DNA of 48,336 nt from Streptomyces aurantiacus JA 4570 (GTDB lineage Bacteria > Actinomycetota > Actinomycetes > Streptomycetales > Streptomycetaceae): NCBI RefSeq assembly GCF_000414115.1, contig NZ_AOPZ01000066.1:1-48336 (forward strand), given 5' to 3'. Made by a program: the position numbers and the translations under genes. Shown here piece after piece: positions 25,615-33,129 of this stretch. Every line of letters starts with the position of its first letter. Within the stretch, counting starts at the first letter, position 1. Below the pieces are notes generated by a model that was not told the origin of the DNA, did not search any database, and worked only from the letters and a program-made list of their open reading frames with translations.

Positions 25615-26262
25615 ATGTCCTCCAGCGCTGCCGCCTCTTCTGACTCAGGATCGTCCGCACCGCCCGACCGCCCGCCCGGCGTGCCCACGTCCCTCCCCTT
25701 GGACCGAGGCAACGTCCTCCTGATCGGGACGGGCTCGCTGAGCGTCAGCCTGTTCCCCAACTGGGCGCTTCTGCTGCAGCGTTGGTACGACGTTTCCTTG
25801 CGCGTCTGCTTGTCCGAGGCGGCGACGAAGCTCGTCTCCGTCGATGCCATCTCCGCAGTGACCAAGACTCCCGTGTGGACCGGCACCCTGAGCAACCCCG
25901 GCTGCATTCCGCACAAGGAGCTGGCGACCTGGGCAGATCTGGTCGTCGTCGCGCCCGCCACCGCCGGCTTCGTCGGCAGATGCGCCCATGGCATCTCGAA
26001 CGACCTGCCGGTCTCTGTGGTCATGAGCACGGACGCTCCCGTGGTAATCGCTCCCGCCTTCTCCGAGCAGGCGCTGCGGAAGCGTTCGGTCCAGCGCAAC
26101 CTCGAACTTCTCGAGGAGGACGGCTACATCGTCGTGCCCTCGAGGATCGGGACGTGCGCACACACCGGAGAGGACAGCCCGGGTGCCATGGCGGACCTGG
26201 GCACGATTCTGGATGCCTCGGTCTCCGCGCTCAAGCGCGCACCCCAGACACGGACAAGCTGA
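25615..26262 (+). CDS. HFCD flavoprotein, peptidyl-cysteine decarboxylase-like (TvaF/EpiD-like)
   Basis: A 215-residue flavoprotein of the homo-oligomeric Cys-decarboxylase family, which oxidatively decarboxylates a C-terminal Cys to an enethiol for aminovinyl-cysteine. It has NVLLIGTGSLSVSLFPNWALLL, the expected active-site His in IPHKELATWADLVVVAPATAGF, GISNDLP and APAFSEQALRKRSVQ. The usual PASANT and PxMNxxMW signatures are altered to PATAGF and PAFSEQAL. The precursor at 31587 ends in Cys, a fitting substrate. AGAGG precedes ATG 25615. It begins the decarboxylase - methyltransferase - YcaO - TfuA run that matches the tvaF-G-H-I order of the thioviridamide cluster (from memory). Confidence 0.85.
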   Translation: MSSSAAASSDSGSSAPPDRPPGVPTSLPLDRGNVLLIGTGSLSVSLFPNWALLLQRWYDVSLRVCLSEAATKLVSVDAISAVTKTPVWTGTLSNPGCIPHKELATWADLVVVAPATAGFVGRCAHGISNDLPVSVVMSTDAPVVIAPAFSEQALRKRSVQRNLELLEEDGYIVVPSRIGTCAHTGEDSPGAMADLGTILDASVSALKRAPQTRTS

Positions 26263-26302
26263 ACGCTCGCGCCGCCGGCCGTCTTGAGAGGGCTCTCTTC
26301 CT

Positions 26303-27076
26303 ATGCCGCTTCCCGTGCCGCTTCCCGACGACTTTTCCCCGCGTCTGATCAGGGGCGATGCTTTCGGCCAGTTGCTGTCCACGTGCTGGGCGGCCGGAGG
26401 GGCACCCGGAGCGGCGGTCGACGCCGCCGAACGTGACGACGGCTTCCTGTTCCAGCTGGATGCCTCTCTCTATTTCCAGAAGCCCGATGAGTGGTGCCCC
26501 ACCGACCGATGGGCCTGCGAACGGGCAGTGGGGGACGTCCTGGACGTGGGATGCGGTGCGGGTCGGCATGCCCTCGTGCTGCAAGAGGCCGGGCATCGTG
26601 TTCTCGGTGTGGACCCCTCCCCCGGCGCTGTCTCCGTGGCGCGGCAACGTGGCGTGGACGTGAAGCAGCTGGCGGTGCCTTTGCCTGCTCACCGCCTCGG
26701 TGTCTTCGACACGGTGGCGATGCTCGGCGGCAACCTCGCCCTTCTGGGTTCCGACGAGACGGCGAAGCAGGTCCTGGAGAGTCTGACGTCGGTGACCCAC
26801 GAGGGTTCCCGCATTGTGGGGACCGGGATGGACCCGCACCTGGCCGACATGGGGACTGATGGTGCGGCGTACCTGGAGGACAACCGACGCGGCGGCAGAC
26901 TCCCGGGCCAGTTCCAGATGCGTGTCCGCCACGGCGCCGCGGCCTCCGAGTGGTTCGAGTACCTCATGGCCTCGGAGCAGGAACTCGTGGGCGTCCTCCG
27001 TGGCACACCGTGGCGGCTGAGCGAGATCTCACCGTACGAGGAATCACGTTATGGGGTCGTCCTCGTCCGAAGCTGA
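26303..27076 (+). CDS. SAM-dependent methyltransferase (TvaG-position)
   Basis: A 257-residue class I methyltransferase with the SAM loop VLDVGCGAGRHALVLQEAGH and GVDPSPGAVSVAR, and FDTVAMLGGNLALLG as motif II. GAGAGGG sits 9 bases before the ATG. It occupies the same place as the thioviridamide methyltransferase that dimethylates the penultimate His, between the flavoprotein and YcaO genes. The precursor core here has His at the last-but-one and last-but-three positions, so histidine N-methylation is the leading guess. Confidence 0.8.
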   Translation: MPLPVPLPDDFSPRLIRGDAFGQLLSTCWAAGGAPGAAVDAAERDDGFLFQLDASLYFQKPDEWCPTDRWACERAVGDVLDVGCGAGRHALVLQEAGHRVLGVDPSPGAVSVARQRGVDVKQLAVPLPAHRLGVFDTVAMLGGNLALLGSDETAKQVLESLTSVTHEGSRIVGTGMDPHLADMGTDGAAYLEDNRRGGRLPGQFQMRVRHGAAASEWFEYLMASEQELVGVLRGTPWRLSEISPYEESRYGVVLVRS

Positions 27077-27097
27077 GTCCGATACGGAGGTCGACGC

Positions 27098-28249
27098 GTG
27101 CGGAAGGTCTTCTGGGAAGGCACACATCGTGTGCGTTCCCCCCACGAAACCTGGGATCTTGTCTCCCCGAGACTCTCGGGCTACGGCATCACCCGGGTGG
27201 CGGACGTCACGAGGCTCGATCGCATCGGCCTCCCCGTCTTCATGGTGGTCCGGCCGCTCAGCAAGAGCTTGACCGTCGCACAGGGGAAGGGAGTCACCGA
27301 AGCCGCGGCCAGAGTGTCGGGCGTGATGGAGTCCATCGAGTTCTGGCATGCCGAATCGGCATGCCCCGAACCAGTGCACTCCGACGTTGCCGCGACGGAC
27401 TTGCGCTCTCCCTACCTCCTTGAGGGGTTGCCGCAGTACCCGGGCAGCCTCCTCACCAGCAGCATGCCGCTCCACTGGATCGAGGCCCAGGGCATGCTGA
27501 GCGGAGCACCGGTTCTCGTTCCTCGCTGCTGTGTCGAACTCAATGACCTCGAGGACGGATCGTGGTGTCCGCCCGCCCTCTACCCCTCCAGCAATGGCCT
27601 CGCCGGCGGAAACTGCCGTGCAGAGGCAGCCGTGCATGCCCTCTACGAACTCCTTGAGCGTGACAGCGTGGCGAGGCGGCACCTGGATTCCGGGCGTAGC
27701 CCAGGCGTCGACGCGGACACCGTTCCGGACCCTTGCTGCGCTGAACTCATCCGCAGGATCCGAACGAACGATGTGTGGCTGGAGATCGAGCATGTGACCA
27801 ATCGGTGGGGCGTTCCCTGCTTCGTCGCACATCTCTGGTCGGATGACCTGCCCGTTGTCTGTTCGGGATCCGGTGCGCACCTCGATCCGGCCATCGCCCT
27901 CAGCCGGGCGCTCAGCGAAGCGGCTCAGACACGGCTCACCGTCATCACCGGTACCCGCGACGACGTCGACGAGGTGGTGTACGCCACCGGCCGACGGCGC
28001 TTCGAGGCGCCCCCGAAGACCTCCGATCCCGTGAGCTGGAGCACGGCGACAGCGCCCTTCACGACAGCGTTCGACGACATCGATCGCGAACTCGACTGGC
28101 TCTGCGGTCTCGTACGTGACGAGACGGGAGGCGAACCGGCCCTGGTGGACCTCAGCACGGCCGCGGACTTCTCCGTCGTCAAAGTCCTCGCGGAGCATCT
28201 CGACTTCCGTCTGGACATCCCCTTCTACCCGGAAGAGGCCGCTTCCTGA
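27098..28249 (+). CDS. YcaO-domain protein (thioamidation-type)
   Basis: A 383-residue YcaO enzyme that uses ATP to activate peptide-bond oxygen. ATP-binding motifs typical of the family are visible: ARVSGVMESIEFWHAE near residue 70 and SNGLAGGNCRAEAAVHALYE with LLERDSVARRH near 165-190. It lacks the proline-rich C-terminus of azoline-forming YcaOs (it ends DIPFYPEEAAS) and is paired with TfuA, the combination known to make backbone thioamides. The GTG start has GGAGG 7 bases upstream. TfuA follows after one base, so the two are made together. Confidence 0.9.
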   Translation: MRKVFWEGTHRVRSPHETWDLVSPRLSGYGITRVADVTRLDRIGLPVFMVVRPLSKSLTVAQGKGVTEAAARVSGVMESIEFWHAESACPEPVHSDVAATDLRSPYLLEGLPQYPGSLLTSSMPLHWIEAQGMLSGAPVLVPRCCVELNDLEDGSWCPPALYPSSNGLAGGNCRAEAAVHALYELLERDSVARRHLDSGRSPGVDADTVPDPCCAELIRRIRTNDVWLEIEHVTNRWGVPCFVAHLWSDDLPVVCSGSGAHLDPAIALSRALSEAAQTRLTVITGTRDDVDEVVYATGRRRFEAPPKTSDPVSWSTATAPFTTAFDDIDRELDWLCGLVRDETGGEPALVDLSTAADFSVVKVLAEHLDFRLDIPFYPEEAAS

Positions 28250-28250
28250 G

Positions 28251-29591
28251 ATGACCACACATGTTTTCTCGGGCCCCACTGTGAGCCCTCCGGAGATCCG
28301 CGGCTTCTTGCCTCGGGCGGTCGCGCACCCTCCTGTGTCCCATGGGGATCTCCACCGCATCGGATGCGGGCCGGACGATACGGTGCTGATCATCGATGGC
28401 TTCTTTCAGCAGCGGATCCCCATCAGGCACAAGGAGATCCTCGAGGCGATGGCGGCCGGCAGCAGGGTGGTCGGTGCCGCGAGCATGGGCGCGCTGCGTG
28501 CCGCCGAACTCCACACCTGCGGAATGAAGGGCATCGGAGAGGTGTTCCACGCCTACCGGACCGGCGACCTCACGGCGGACGACGAAGTAGCGGTCGCGCA
28601 TCAAGAGGACGGCAGCTACGCAGCCCTCTCCGAGCCGCTCGTCAACATCCGGCATGCGCTCACGTCGGCGCGCAAAGCAGCGGTCGTGTCCCGTGACGAA
28701 GCCCGCGCTCTGCTCCATGTGTCCAAGTCCCTGCCCTACTACGAGAGAACCTGGCCCCGCATAGCGCGTTGCGCCGAGCCTGCGTCCGGCGGTCTCCGCA
28801 GGGCAGTGGACCGCGTGCTGGAGCACCTGGCGCGGGTGCCTGCGGCAGCCGATCTCAAACGCCAGGACGCTCTCCGCGCCCTGAGCCATCTGCGCGACAC
28901 AGCTGCGGACTGTCCGCCCTCGCCCCCCGTGATTCCCGCGTCCGCCCTCTGGCGCACGAACTTCGCTGCGAGCTGGGAAGCGCACCATCGTGGGGAGACC
29001 GCCCTCGGGACACACGTTTCGTACACGGCAGTGCTGTGCTATCACCAGGTCTTCCAGCGAAGTTTCGCGCGCTCCTGGAGGGAGTACGTGCTCAGGAACG
29101 TCGCCGGCCCTCGTGAGGGCGCATCCTTCGAGGAGGTGGAGACCGCGGCGTTGCAAGCCGCCCGCCGAGCGGGAATTTCCGTGGACACCTTGCCGACCCA
29201 CAGGCTCGCGCACTGGCTGACCAAGGACGAACTGCTGGGCCTTGACGAGCGCGAGCAGCTCCTGCGCCTGCTCGTGCGCTCCTACCGAGTACGGCCGGGA
29301 GCAGCACCCTTCACTGCTTCCACTCCCGCGCTGCGACGACTGGTCGGCGACTGGCCGACCGCGGTGCGGCGTGTCGTCACCCACACGGACGTCGCTGATG
29401 CCTCGGGCCGGCGGGAATCTCCCGACTCGGCCGACACCTTCTCCCTGTGCGAGCGCTTGGTGGGCATGTGGGAGATCGACACGAACGCCGGCCGTACACT
29501 GACCGCCGCGGCACGTGATCGCGGCCTGCCCACGGTGCGCCAGGCCCTGAACGTTCTCCGAGCCCACCCCACCGGGGAGATGGTGGAGTGA
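28251..29591 (+). CDS. TfuA-like protein, YcaO partner
   Basis: A 446-residue protein with an N-terminal TfuA domain (THVFSGPTVSPPEI, DDTVLIIDGFFQQRIPIRHK, GSRVVGAASMGALRAAEL, GEVFHAYRTGDLTADDEVAV) and a longer helical C-terminal extension of about 250 residues. TfuA proteins allosterically help YcaO or hydrolyse a thiocarboxylated carrier to supply sulfide for thioamidation. The ATG is one base after the YcaO stop, and the next gene starts within its stop (GTGA). The extension is longer than in minimal TfuA proteins and its role is unknown. Confidence 0.88.
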   Translation: MTTHVFSGPTVSPPEIRGFLPRAVAHPPVSHGDLHRIGCGPDDTVLIIDGFFQQRIPIRHKEILEAMAAGSRVVGAASMGALRAAELHTCGMKGIGEVFHAYRTGDLTADDEVAVAHQEDGSYAALSEPLVNIRHALTSARKAAVVSRDEARALLHVSKSLPYYERTWPRIARCAEPASGGLRRAVDRVLEHLARVPAAADLKRQDALRALSHLRDTAADCPPSPPVIPASALWRTNFAASWEAHHRGETALGTHVSYTAVLCYHQVFQRSFARSWREYVLRNVAGPREGASFEEVETAALQAARRAGISVDTLPTHRLAHWLTKDELLGLDEREQLLRLLVRSYRVRPGAAPFTASTPALRRLVGDWPTAVRRVVTHTDVADASGRRESPDSADTFSLCERLVGMWEIDTNAGRTLTAAARDRGLPTVRQALNVLRAHPTGEMVE

Positions 29592-31474
29592 ATCGCATCG
29601 TCCGGACGGGCCCGCTCACGCGCACGCAGTTCGCGTTCTGGTACGGATACCTGGAGACCCCTCCGCAGTACCGGCGGACGTCGCACCTCACGTGTCTCGT
29701 CGACTTGCCCCCGGGCACTTCCAGCGCGACCGTCGCTGACGCCGTCCACCTGGTGCGAGACCGTCACGAAGCCCTGCGCTCCACCGTCCGTCTCGGCCCG
29801 GACGGCGAGCCGCTTCAGGAGGTGCGCGCCGCCGAGCACGTCGCACTGCCACACCGTGCACTGCCAGAGCCCGCCGGACCAACGGAACTCTCCGGCGTCC
29901 TGGCCTCCCTGGCGGAGGAGCCCATGGAGCTCGGAGAAGGCCAGCCGGTCAAGAGCGTGCTGCTGACCGAACGCGGCCAACCGACGCACCTGTGCTGGGT
30001 CGTTCCGCACGTCTTCAGCGACGCCCAGTCGCTGGACATCCTGCGCGAGGACACCCTCAAGGCTCTCGTGCTCGCCCGGGGACGCGCAAAGGACGAGGGG
30101 CTCCGGCTCTCCCCCGCAGGCCAGATCCTCGACACGGCCCTGGCCGAGCAGTCGGAGGACCATCAACGGCGGAATACCGCGAGTATTCGTCGTTGGCGGG
30201 AGAAGCTGGCCTCGACCCCCACCACGCAGTTCCCCTACCGTCGTGCTCCCGCTGATCAGCCCGCGAGAAACCGCGTCGTCAAGCTGGCGTCGACCAGTGT
30301 CGCCTCGACCCTCCCCATGGTGGCGAAGCGGTTCGCAGTGCACGGCTCAAGCCTGGCGCTCGCCCTGTTCTCGGCGTTGCTCGGCGCGTACACCGGCAGC
30401 AGGAGGTGGTTGTGGCAGGTACTGGCCGATCGGCGTCCCAGGGGTGACGGTGACACCATCGGCTGCTTCATCAGCCCGGCGCTCGTCGATATCGGGTTCG
30501 CGAAGTCGACGACACTCTCCGAGTTGGCTCACGGAGCGGGGCGCGACGTCCTCGTCGGCCTTCGACACGGCGAGTACGACTACGACGGCATGGTGGCCGC
30601 GAGCGCCGAAGCCTCCGCGCGCCGCGGCGCGGGGATCGAATTGCTCACCTACTTCAACTACCGGCAATCGCCGGGAGAGAGCCCCCGCGGGGAGACGGAC
30701 GTCAGCACTGCACCGCGAGGCCGGATCTCGACCTCGTCCGGGTCGCCGCCGACAGTCCTCATGGCGTCGGTCTCCTTGGGCGGTGACGAGAGCGGGGCCG
30801 GGGTCTTCCTCGAAGTCTCGGAGGACATCATGTCGGAGTCCGCCCAGGAGGCGATGGTGCTCTCGTTCGAGCGCATCCTCCTCAAGGCCGCGGCAGACGG
30901 CGACATCCTCCTCCGTGAGATCGAGGATGCCGCACGCACAGACGGCTGGTACGCCCCACCCTCCTGGACCCGGCTGAGCGGAGACAGGTGGGTGGACCTC
31001 GACCTCACCACACACCTGCTTCAGCAGCATCCGGACGTAGAGTCGCTGCGTCTGACCGTCGACAGCGAAGGCGCCACGGACGCCGAGCTGCACGCCCGCG
31101 TCGGCTGGCGTACGACGCGGGCTCAGCACACCGGACTCGACCGCCACGCGCGGGCTTTGCTGGGCACACCAGGTTTCGTCCTTCCGGACCGATTCATCAC
31201 GGATTCGGTTGCGGCGCAGCCTCCGCGGAGAGACCGGCACGATCAGCCGGATGACGCACCGTGGCGCGCAATCCACGGCGCGGTGCAACGCGTCCATGGC
31301 GACCGAGCGGTCGAGCCGTCCATGAGCTACCTCGCGCAGGGCTTCTCGGTCCGGCGGCTGCCCGCGGTTCATGAACATGTGAGACGGGCCGGCTGGGGCG
31401 GAATATCTTTCGACGACTTTCTCACCCCAGCACCCTTGGAATCCATCGCGAGGCGCCTTCGGCGACTGCACTGA
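29588..31474 (+). CDS. NRPS-like protein: condensation domain, truncated adenylation C-subdomain, carrier domain
   Basis: A 628-residue protein. Residues ~5-440 form a condensation domain (GPLTRTQFAFWYGYLE, DRHEALRSTVR, active-site region VVPHVFSDAQSLD keeping His and Asp of HHxxxDG, LTYFNYRQS). Residues ~464-545 resemble only the small C-terminal subdomain of an adenylation domain (GDRWVDLDLTTHLLQQHPDV ... GFVLPDRF). Residues ~555-628 resemble a carrier domain with Ser587 in YLAQGFSVRRLP at the phosphopantetheine position. The adenylation core is missing, so loading must come in trans, possibly from the enzyme at 33130. It starts in the TfuA stop (GTGA) and precedes the peptide precursor gene. 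Confidence 0.75.
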   Translation: MNRIVRTGPLTRTQFAFWYGYLETPPQYRRTSHLTCLVDLPPGTSSATVADAVHLVRDRHEALRSTVRLGPDGEPLQEVRAAEHVALPHRALPEPAGPTELSGVLASLAEEPMELGEGQPVKSVLLTERGQPTHLCWVVPHVFSDAQSLDILREDTLKALVLARGRAKDEGLRLSPAGQILDTALAEQSEDHQRRNTASIRRWREKLASTPTTQFPYRRAPADQPARNRVVKLASTSVASTLPMVAKRFAVHGSSLALALFSALLGAYTGSRRWLWQVLADRRPRGDGDTIGCFISPALVDIGFAKSTTLSELAHGAGRDVLVGLRHGEYDYDGMVAASAEASARRGAGIELLTYFNYRQSPGESPRGETDVSTAPRGRISTSSGSPPTVLMASVSLGGDESGAGVFLEVSEDIMSESAQEAMVLSFERILLKAAADGDILLREIEDAARTDGWYAPPSWTRLSGDRWVDLDLTTHLLQQHPDVESLRLTVDSEGATDAELHARVGWRTTRAQHTGLDRHARALLGTPGFVLPDRFITDSVAAQPPRRDRHDQPDDAPWRAIHGAVQRVHGDRAVEPSMSYLAQGFSVRRLPAVHEHVRRAGWGGISFDDFLTPAPLESIARRLRRLH

Positions 31475-31516
31475 CAAGTCTCACTCAAATGTTTCCGATC
31501 GACGCTTCCTCGGATA

Positions 31517-31545
31517 TTGCCCTGCCCCTCGGCCGCCTATAGAGT
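31517..31545 (+). promoter_or_regulatory. Candidate promoter of the thioamitide-like precursor
   Basis: TTGCCC (31517-31522) and TAGAGT (31540-31545) are separated by 17 bases, close to the Streptomyces vegetative consensus. They lie 41 bases before the precursor start, so the precursor can be expressed independently of the upstream operon. Confidence 0.45.
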
Positions 31546-31586
31546 AATACGGCAATTTACAACCTTCACGGAAAGGGTGAATTCGC

Positions 31587-31751
31587 ATGCCTGAAAACTC
31601 TTCAGCCACGCCCGAAGGCACTTCGACCACGCCCACAGTCAGCGAACGCGCGGCTTCCGCGGAGCATCTCGGGCTTTCGCAGCACGAACTCGACGAGCTC
31701 CTCCAGGACAACGACTCGTACGTATCCTTCGCGGCTCACGCTCACTGCTGA
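31587..31751 (+). CDS. Thioamitide-like RiPP precursor peptide
   Basis: A 54-residue peptide with ribosome site GGAAAGG 9 bases upstream. The leader is Ser/Thr-rich, then acidic and helical (LGLSQHELDELLQDND). The probable core is SYVSFAAHAHC. Ending in His-Cys is a hallmark of thioviridamide-type cores, where Cys becomes part of aminovinyl-cysteine and His is methylated and hydroxylated. Here two His are present and the candidate ring Ser are seven and ten residues before Cys, against five in thioviridamide. The gene lies between the NRPS-like protein and a methyltransferase and is followed at once by a strong hairpin. The leader/core border is inferred. Confidence 0.8.
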   Translation: MPENSSATPEGTSTTPTVSERAASAEHLGLSQHELDELLQDNDSYVSFAAHAHC

Positions 31752-31759
31752 CCGCTCAC

Positions 31760-31810
31760 GGCGTGCCGGGCCCGCGCATCACGGCGGGACCGGCACGCCT
31801 CATTCATTTT
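31760..31810 (+). terminator. Strong hairpin terminator/attenuator after the precursor gene
   Basis: Bases 31760-31775 pair with 31784-31799 at 15 of 16 positions around an 8-base loop, followed by the T-rich tcattcatttt. It starts 8 bases after the precursor stop and would limit read-through, giving more precursor than enzyme. It also makes a GTG start at 31763 for the next gene unlikely. Confidence 0.75.
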
Positions 31811-31843
31811 CTCGACAGCGGTGCCTTTATCGAACGGCGGCTT

Positions 31844-32785
31844 ATGTCGGAATCGTGGTTCGTCAAAAAAATACGCGAAGGCAGCACCCTGTTGCCGCAG
31901 GACTGGGACCGACTGGTGGACGCGCATCACACCCGCAGCCCCGGTGGCACCTTCTGCGCCTTCGCTCCGGCCCGCGGACCGGCCGGGCTGTCGTCCTACG
32001 AAGCTCTTGCCCGTGCGGTGACGCAGGCTGCGGAGCACACCACGGAGGCTGCGGAGCACACCACGGCACCAGGAGTCGTACTAGATGTGGCCTGTGGCGA
32101 CGGGGCGGCTCTCGCGGCAGTCCTGCACAGAGCACGCGGACGCAAAATGGGGGTTGGCGTCGACAGATCCAGCGCCGAGCTAGCCGGCGCGCGCCGACGC
32201 CTGGGCAAGGACGTGCCGCTCGTCCAGGGTGAGGCCGGACGCATTCCGCTGTCAACGGCCTGCGCGGACGCGGTCATCTGCCATCTCGGCCTCATGCTCT
32301 TCTCAGACCTTCCCCGGGCCCTTGCGGACATCGGCCGATTGCTGCGTCCGGGCGGAACGTTCGCAGCAATCGTGGAAGCGCCGCCGGCCGTTCCGGTGCC
32401 CGACTCCCTGGAGTGCACGTGGGGGGAAGTCCTCACCGACTTCTGGAACTCTGAGTTCGGCAGGGACCTGCCGGACCTGCCACTGGACGGGAGGTTCGAA
32501 CCCGCTGGACTGGTCGAACTCTGCCGTTCAGTGGGCGCGTTCTCCACCGGCGCCACGGTCACCGACGCGTCGGTGTCGCTCAGCCTGAGCCCGGAGGATC
32601 TCTGGGATCGCTTCCTTTCGGGCATCTACCTCGTCTCGGCGCTGACGGAGCGGCAAAAGCGGCGACTACGCGCGATGGCCATCACTTCCTTCGCGCGTCG
32701 GGCGGCCCCAGATCACATCGTTTCGCTACATATTCCCCTGAATCTACTCGTGGCGCGTCGCTCCCAACCCAAGGCGATCGATTGA
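31844..32785 (+). CDS. SAM-dependent methyltransferase
   Basis: A 313-residue class I methyltransferase with the SAM loop VVLDVACGDGAALAAVL, GVGVDRSSAELAGARRRL, ADAVICHLGLMLFSDLP and LLRPGGTFAAI. ATG 31844 is preferred; the earlier in-frame GTG at 31763 lies within a terminator hairpin. Residues around 61-74 carry a tandem duplication (AAEHTTEAAEHTT) from an exact 21-bp repeat. It is the second methyltransferase of the region and sits right after the precursor, so it may modify the peptide N-terminus or a His. The target is unproven. Confidence 0.8.
   Translation: MSESWFVKKIREGSTLLPQDWDRLVDAHHTRSPGGTFCAFAPARGPAGLSSYEALARAVTQAAEHTTEAAEHTTAPGVVLDVACGDGAALAAVLHRARGRKMGVGVDRSSAELAGARRRLGKDVPLVQGEAGRIPLSTACADAVICHLGLMLFSDLPRALADIGRLLRPGGTFAAIVEAPPAVPVPDSLECTWGEVLTDFWNSEFGRDLPDLPLDGRFEPAGLVELCRSVGAFSTGATVTDASVSLSLSPEDLWDRFLSGIYLVSALTERQKRRLRAMAITSFARRAAPDHIVSLHIPLNLLVARRSQPKAID
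32025..32066. repeat. Exact 21-bp tandem duplication inside the methyltransferase gene
   Basis: 32025-32045 and 32046-32066 are identical (they begin aggctgcggagcacaccacg), adding seven residues in frame before the SAM-binding loop. Confidence 0.9.
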
Positions 32786-33129
32786 TCACGCGTCAGGTCG
32801 AGTACCAACCTGCTGTAAAGAGAATGCAGTTGCTTATGGACGGCTCCCCGGTGCCGAGCTTAAGGTAGATCGCGAAGGCAAAGGAGAAAGTCGCCCTGCC
32901 GTGCCAAAGGTCGCGGTAAGGCACTGCCAACTCGTGCAGGCGCCCGCCTCGGTGGCGTCCGTATAACTCCGACTCTCAGGCAGCTCAAACTTACTGGGGA
33001 TTCTATTCCCAAGCTTCCTCGTAGCCCACCGGTCGACCACACGACGTCGGCGAACTCGCGCTCCTCAGCACAACGCACGGAGCGCGAGGAGGAGTGGTTG
33101 GACAAGCCAGTTTCGAGAAGGTGAGAGCG
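32786..33129. other. Intergenic region before the adenylation gene
   Basis: About 340 bases with no plus-strand gene. It must hold the leader and possibly a promoter for the adenylation - oxidase - methyltransferase - PLP - DUF364 operon, but no clear -35/-10 pair was recognised. Antisense frames, including the small ORF above, are weak. Confidence 0.45.
32793..32924 (-). CDS. Possible small ORF (43 residues), unrecognised
   Basis: Antisense to the gap between the methyltransferase and adenylation genes, a frame reads PYRDLWHGRATFSFAFAIY, then a segment ending GEPSISNCILFTAGWYST. The GTG at 32924 has no good ribosome site, and the open frame continues about 16 codons further upstream to a stop. 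Amino-acid content looks protein-like (aromatic-rich, few Arg runs). It may be a remnant of a larger gene, a small peptide gene, or chance. Confidence 0.2.
   Translation of the reverse strand: MPYRDLWHGRATFSFAFAIYLKLGTGEPSISNCILFTAGWYST

Noticed and set aside
31763..31843. GTG start for the methyltransferase at 31763
   Set aside because: The codon lies inside the terminator hairpin of the precursor gene and adds non-family sequence.
32834..33040. Minus-strand frame with a lanthipeptide-like ACTSWQC segment
   Set aside because: No ribosome site, poor codon bias, an implausible Ser/Pro/Arg tail, and a different minus-strand frame of the same DNA looks more protein-like. No lanthionine synthetase was found.
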